Shown: piece by piece, positions 63,281-64,000 of the stretch
How the letters are laid out: every line of letters begins with the position of its first letter
How positions within the stretch are numbered: position 1 is the stretch's first letter
NCBI GenBank assembly: GCA_009926625.1
Contig: RFON01000001.1
Span: 124,001 to 188,000 of the forward strand
From: Planctomycetota bacterium
GTDB taxonomy: Bacteria > Planctomycetota > Phycisphaerae > Phycisphaerales > SM1A02
DNA length: 64,000 nucleotides
Direction of reading: 5' to 3'
Position numbers and translations under genes: made by a program
Notes under the pieces: generated by a model
Databases searched by the model: none
What the model saw: the letters and a program-made list of their open reading frames with translations, nothing else
Told to the model about the DNA's origin: nothing

Positions 63281-64000
63281 CTACGCGGGGGCGTTCGACC
63301 GCTTCGACTCCACCGTGCTTCGAACGCTTCCGTCACTCAGTACTGTTTCAATCAGCGCGCCCGCTTCGATCTCGTGCACCGACCGAACGGTGGTGCCATC
63401 CTGCCGAAGGGTGAGCGAGAAACCGCGGCGAAGCACGGCGTTCGGACCGACCGCCTCGAGGGTTCGCGCCGCCGATTCAATCGCACCAGCCGCACGCAGC
63501 AGAGACCCTTCGATCGCGTGCGACAACTTCGCGCGCGCCGCATCGACGCGAGGACGGTGCACGGCAATCCGCTGAAGCGGATGGTGCCGATCGAGCCGCG
63601 ACGAAAGCGATTGTGCGCGTGCCTGCTGCCCACCGATCCGCGCCGCCATCCTTCCGCCGAGCGCCACCGCGAGCGCGTCCACGCGCGTGGCTTGCACCGC
63701 GATGACGCCCGCTGGATCGGCAACGGCTCGCGCTCGCGATGCCGCGTGGATGCGCGACGCAGCGCGATCAAGCAAGGCGATTTGGGCGCGAGCGAGCCGC
63801 CGCGCAAGTGCCGACACCTGCTCATGCAGCGCGGCTCGGTCTGGAAGCGTCTCGGTGATCGCCCGAGACGGCGTCGGCGCACGGAAGTCCGCGACCAAGT
63901 CGGCGATCGAGGTATCGCTTTCGTGACCAATGCCCGTGACGACCGGCGTTCGGCAAGCAAAGATTGCATCGGCGACGACGCGCTCGTTGAACGACCAGAG
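63281..64000 (-). CDS. xseA: Exonuclease VII large subunit (3' part; 5' end beyond the right edge)
   Basis: 240 codons of the C-terminal half. Visible: VVTGIGHESDTSIADLVADFRAPTPS, the central helical region, and the C-terminal domain with VLRRGFSLTLRQDGTTVRSV. The enzyme degrades single-stranded DNA from both ends. The OB-fold N-terminus lies outside the window, so the start cannot be given. Confidence 0.93.
   Translation of the reverse strand, partial: LWSFNERVVADAIFACRTPVVTGIGHESDTSIADLVADFRAPTPSRAITETLPDRAALHEQVSALARRLARAQIALLDRAASRIHAASRARAVADPAGVIAVQATRVDALAVALGGRMAARIGGQQARAQSLSSRLDRHHPLQRIAVHRPRVDAARAKLSHAIEGSLLRAAGAIESAARTLEAVGPNAVLRRGFSLTLRQDGTTVRSVHEIEAGALIETVLSDGSVRSTVESKRSNAPA

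Overview
The window is a GC-rich bacterial chromosome segment. It suggests a planctomycete, most likely of the class Phycisphaerae; this rests on gene content, not on a phylogenetic marker. Supporting signs are a GC-rich, densely packed gene set, the lipid A pathway enzyme WaaA and an OmpA lipoprotein (an outer membrane), Ser/Thr kinase-TPR and TPR proteins, a DUF1573-ankyrin protein, a type III glutamine synthetase, and a secreted carbohydrate-binding enzyme ending in the dockerin-like GDLSGD..VDGSDL..LLGAWG repeat common in planctomycete secreted proteins. No transposon, integrase, phage gene or CRISPR array was seen.

Layout. 1-3.5 kb (minus): a tightly overlapping four-gene unit of a WXG100-like protein, two other small helical proteins, and a large membrane-anchored FtsK/SpoIIIE ATPase cut by the left edge. 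It looks like a minimal type VII secretion-like locus and is the best candidate for an undescribed system. 3.6-5.0 kb (plus): succinate-semialdehyde dehydrogenase. 5.1-8.9 kb (minus): dnaG-rpoD behind a gene-free leader of about 660 bp. 9.5-16 kb (minus): rpmB, a free-methionine-sulfoxide reductase, clpX, a SHOCT-like membrane protein, tig and glnN. 16-18.1 kb (minus): corA, a small membrane protein and a phosphodiesterase. 18.2-20 kb (plus): gltX and tRNA-Val. 20-26 kb: ureohydrolase, the secreted CBM2 enzyme, a TPR protein and a DUF3553-like protein.

26-30.3 kb (plus): YmdB-like phosphoesterase, peroxiredoxin, waaA, thiL, tsaE. 30.3-36.7 kb (minus): Fur-like regulator, kinase-TPR protein, lysC, typA. 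36.7-40.6 kb: small membrane protein, M32 carboxypeptidase, DUF1573-ankyrin protein. 40.7-45.7 kb: MEMO-family protein, dtd, family 4 uracil-DNA glycosylase, an unrecognised conserved-looking protein, RNase P RNA, and a Gfo/Idh-like remnant. 45.7-49.1 kb: rplU, a class I aminotransferase, an RluA-type pseudouridine synthase and an alpha/beta hydrolase.

49.1-59.1 kb (minus) is a long block largely linked by 4-8 nt overlaps: nudF, a degenerate M50-like membrane protein, a rhomboid protease, tgt, yajC and a fused secDF, followed by a LysM protein and an NAD-type isocitrate dehydrogenase. It joins protein export with membrane proteolysis and tRNA modification. 59.2-60.9 kb (plus): mlaF-mlaD without mlaE. 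60.9-64 kb (minus): OmpA lipoprotein, prepilin peptidase, xseB and the 3' end of xseA.
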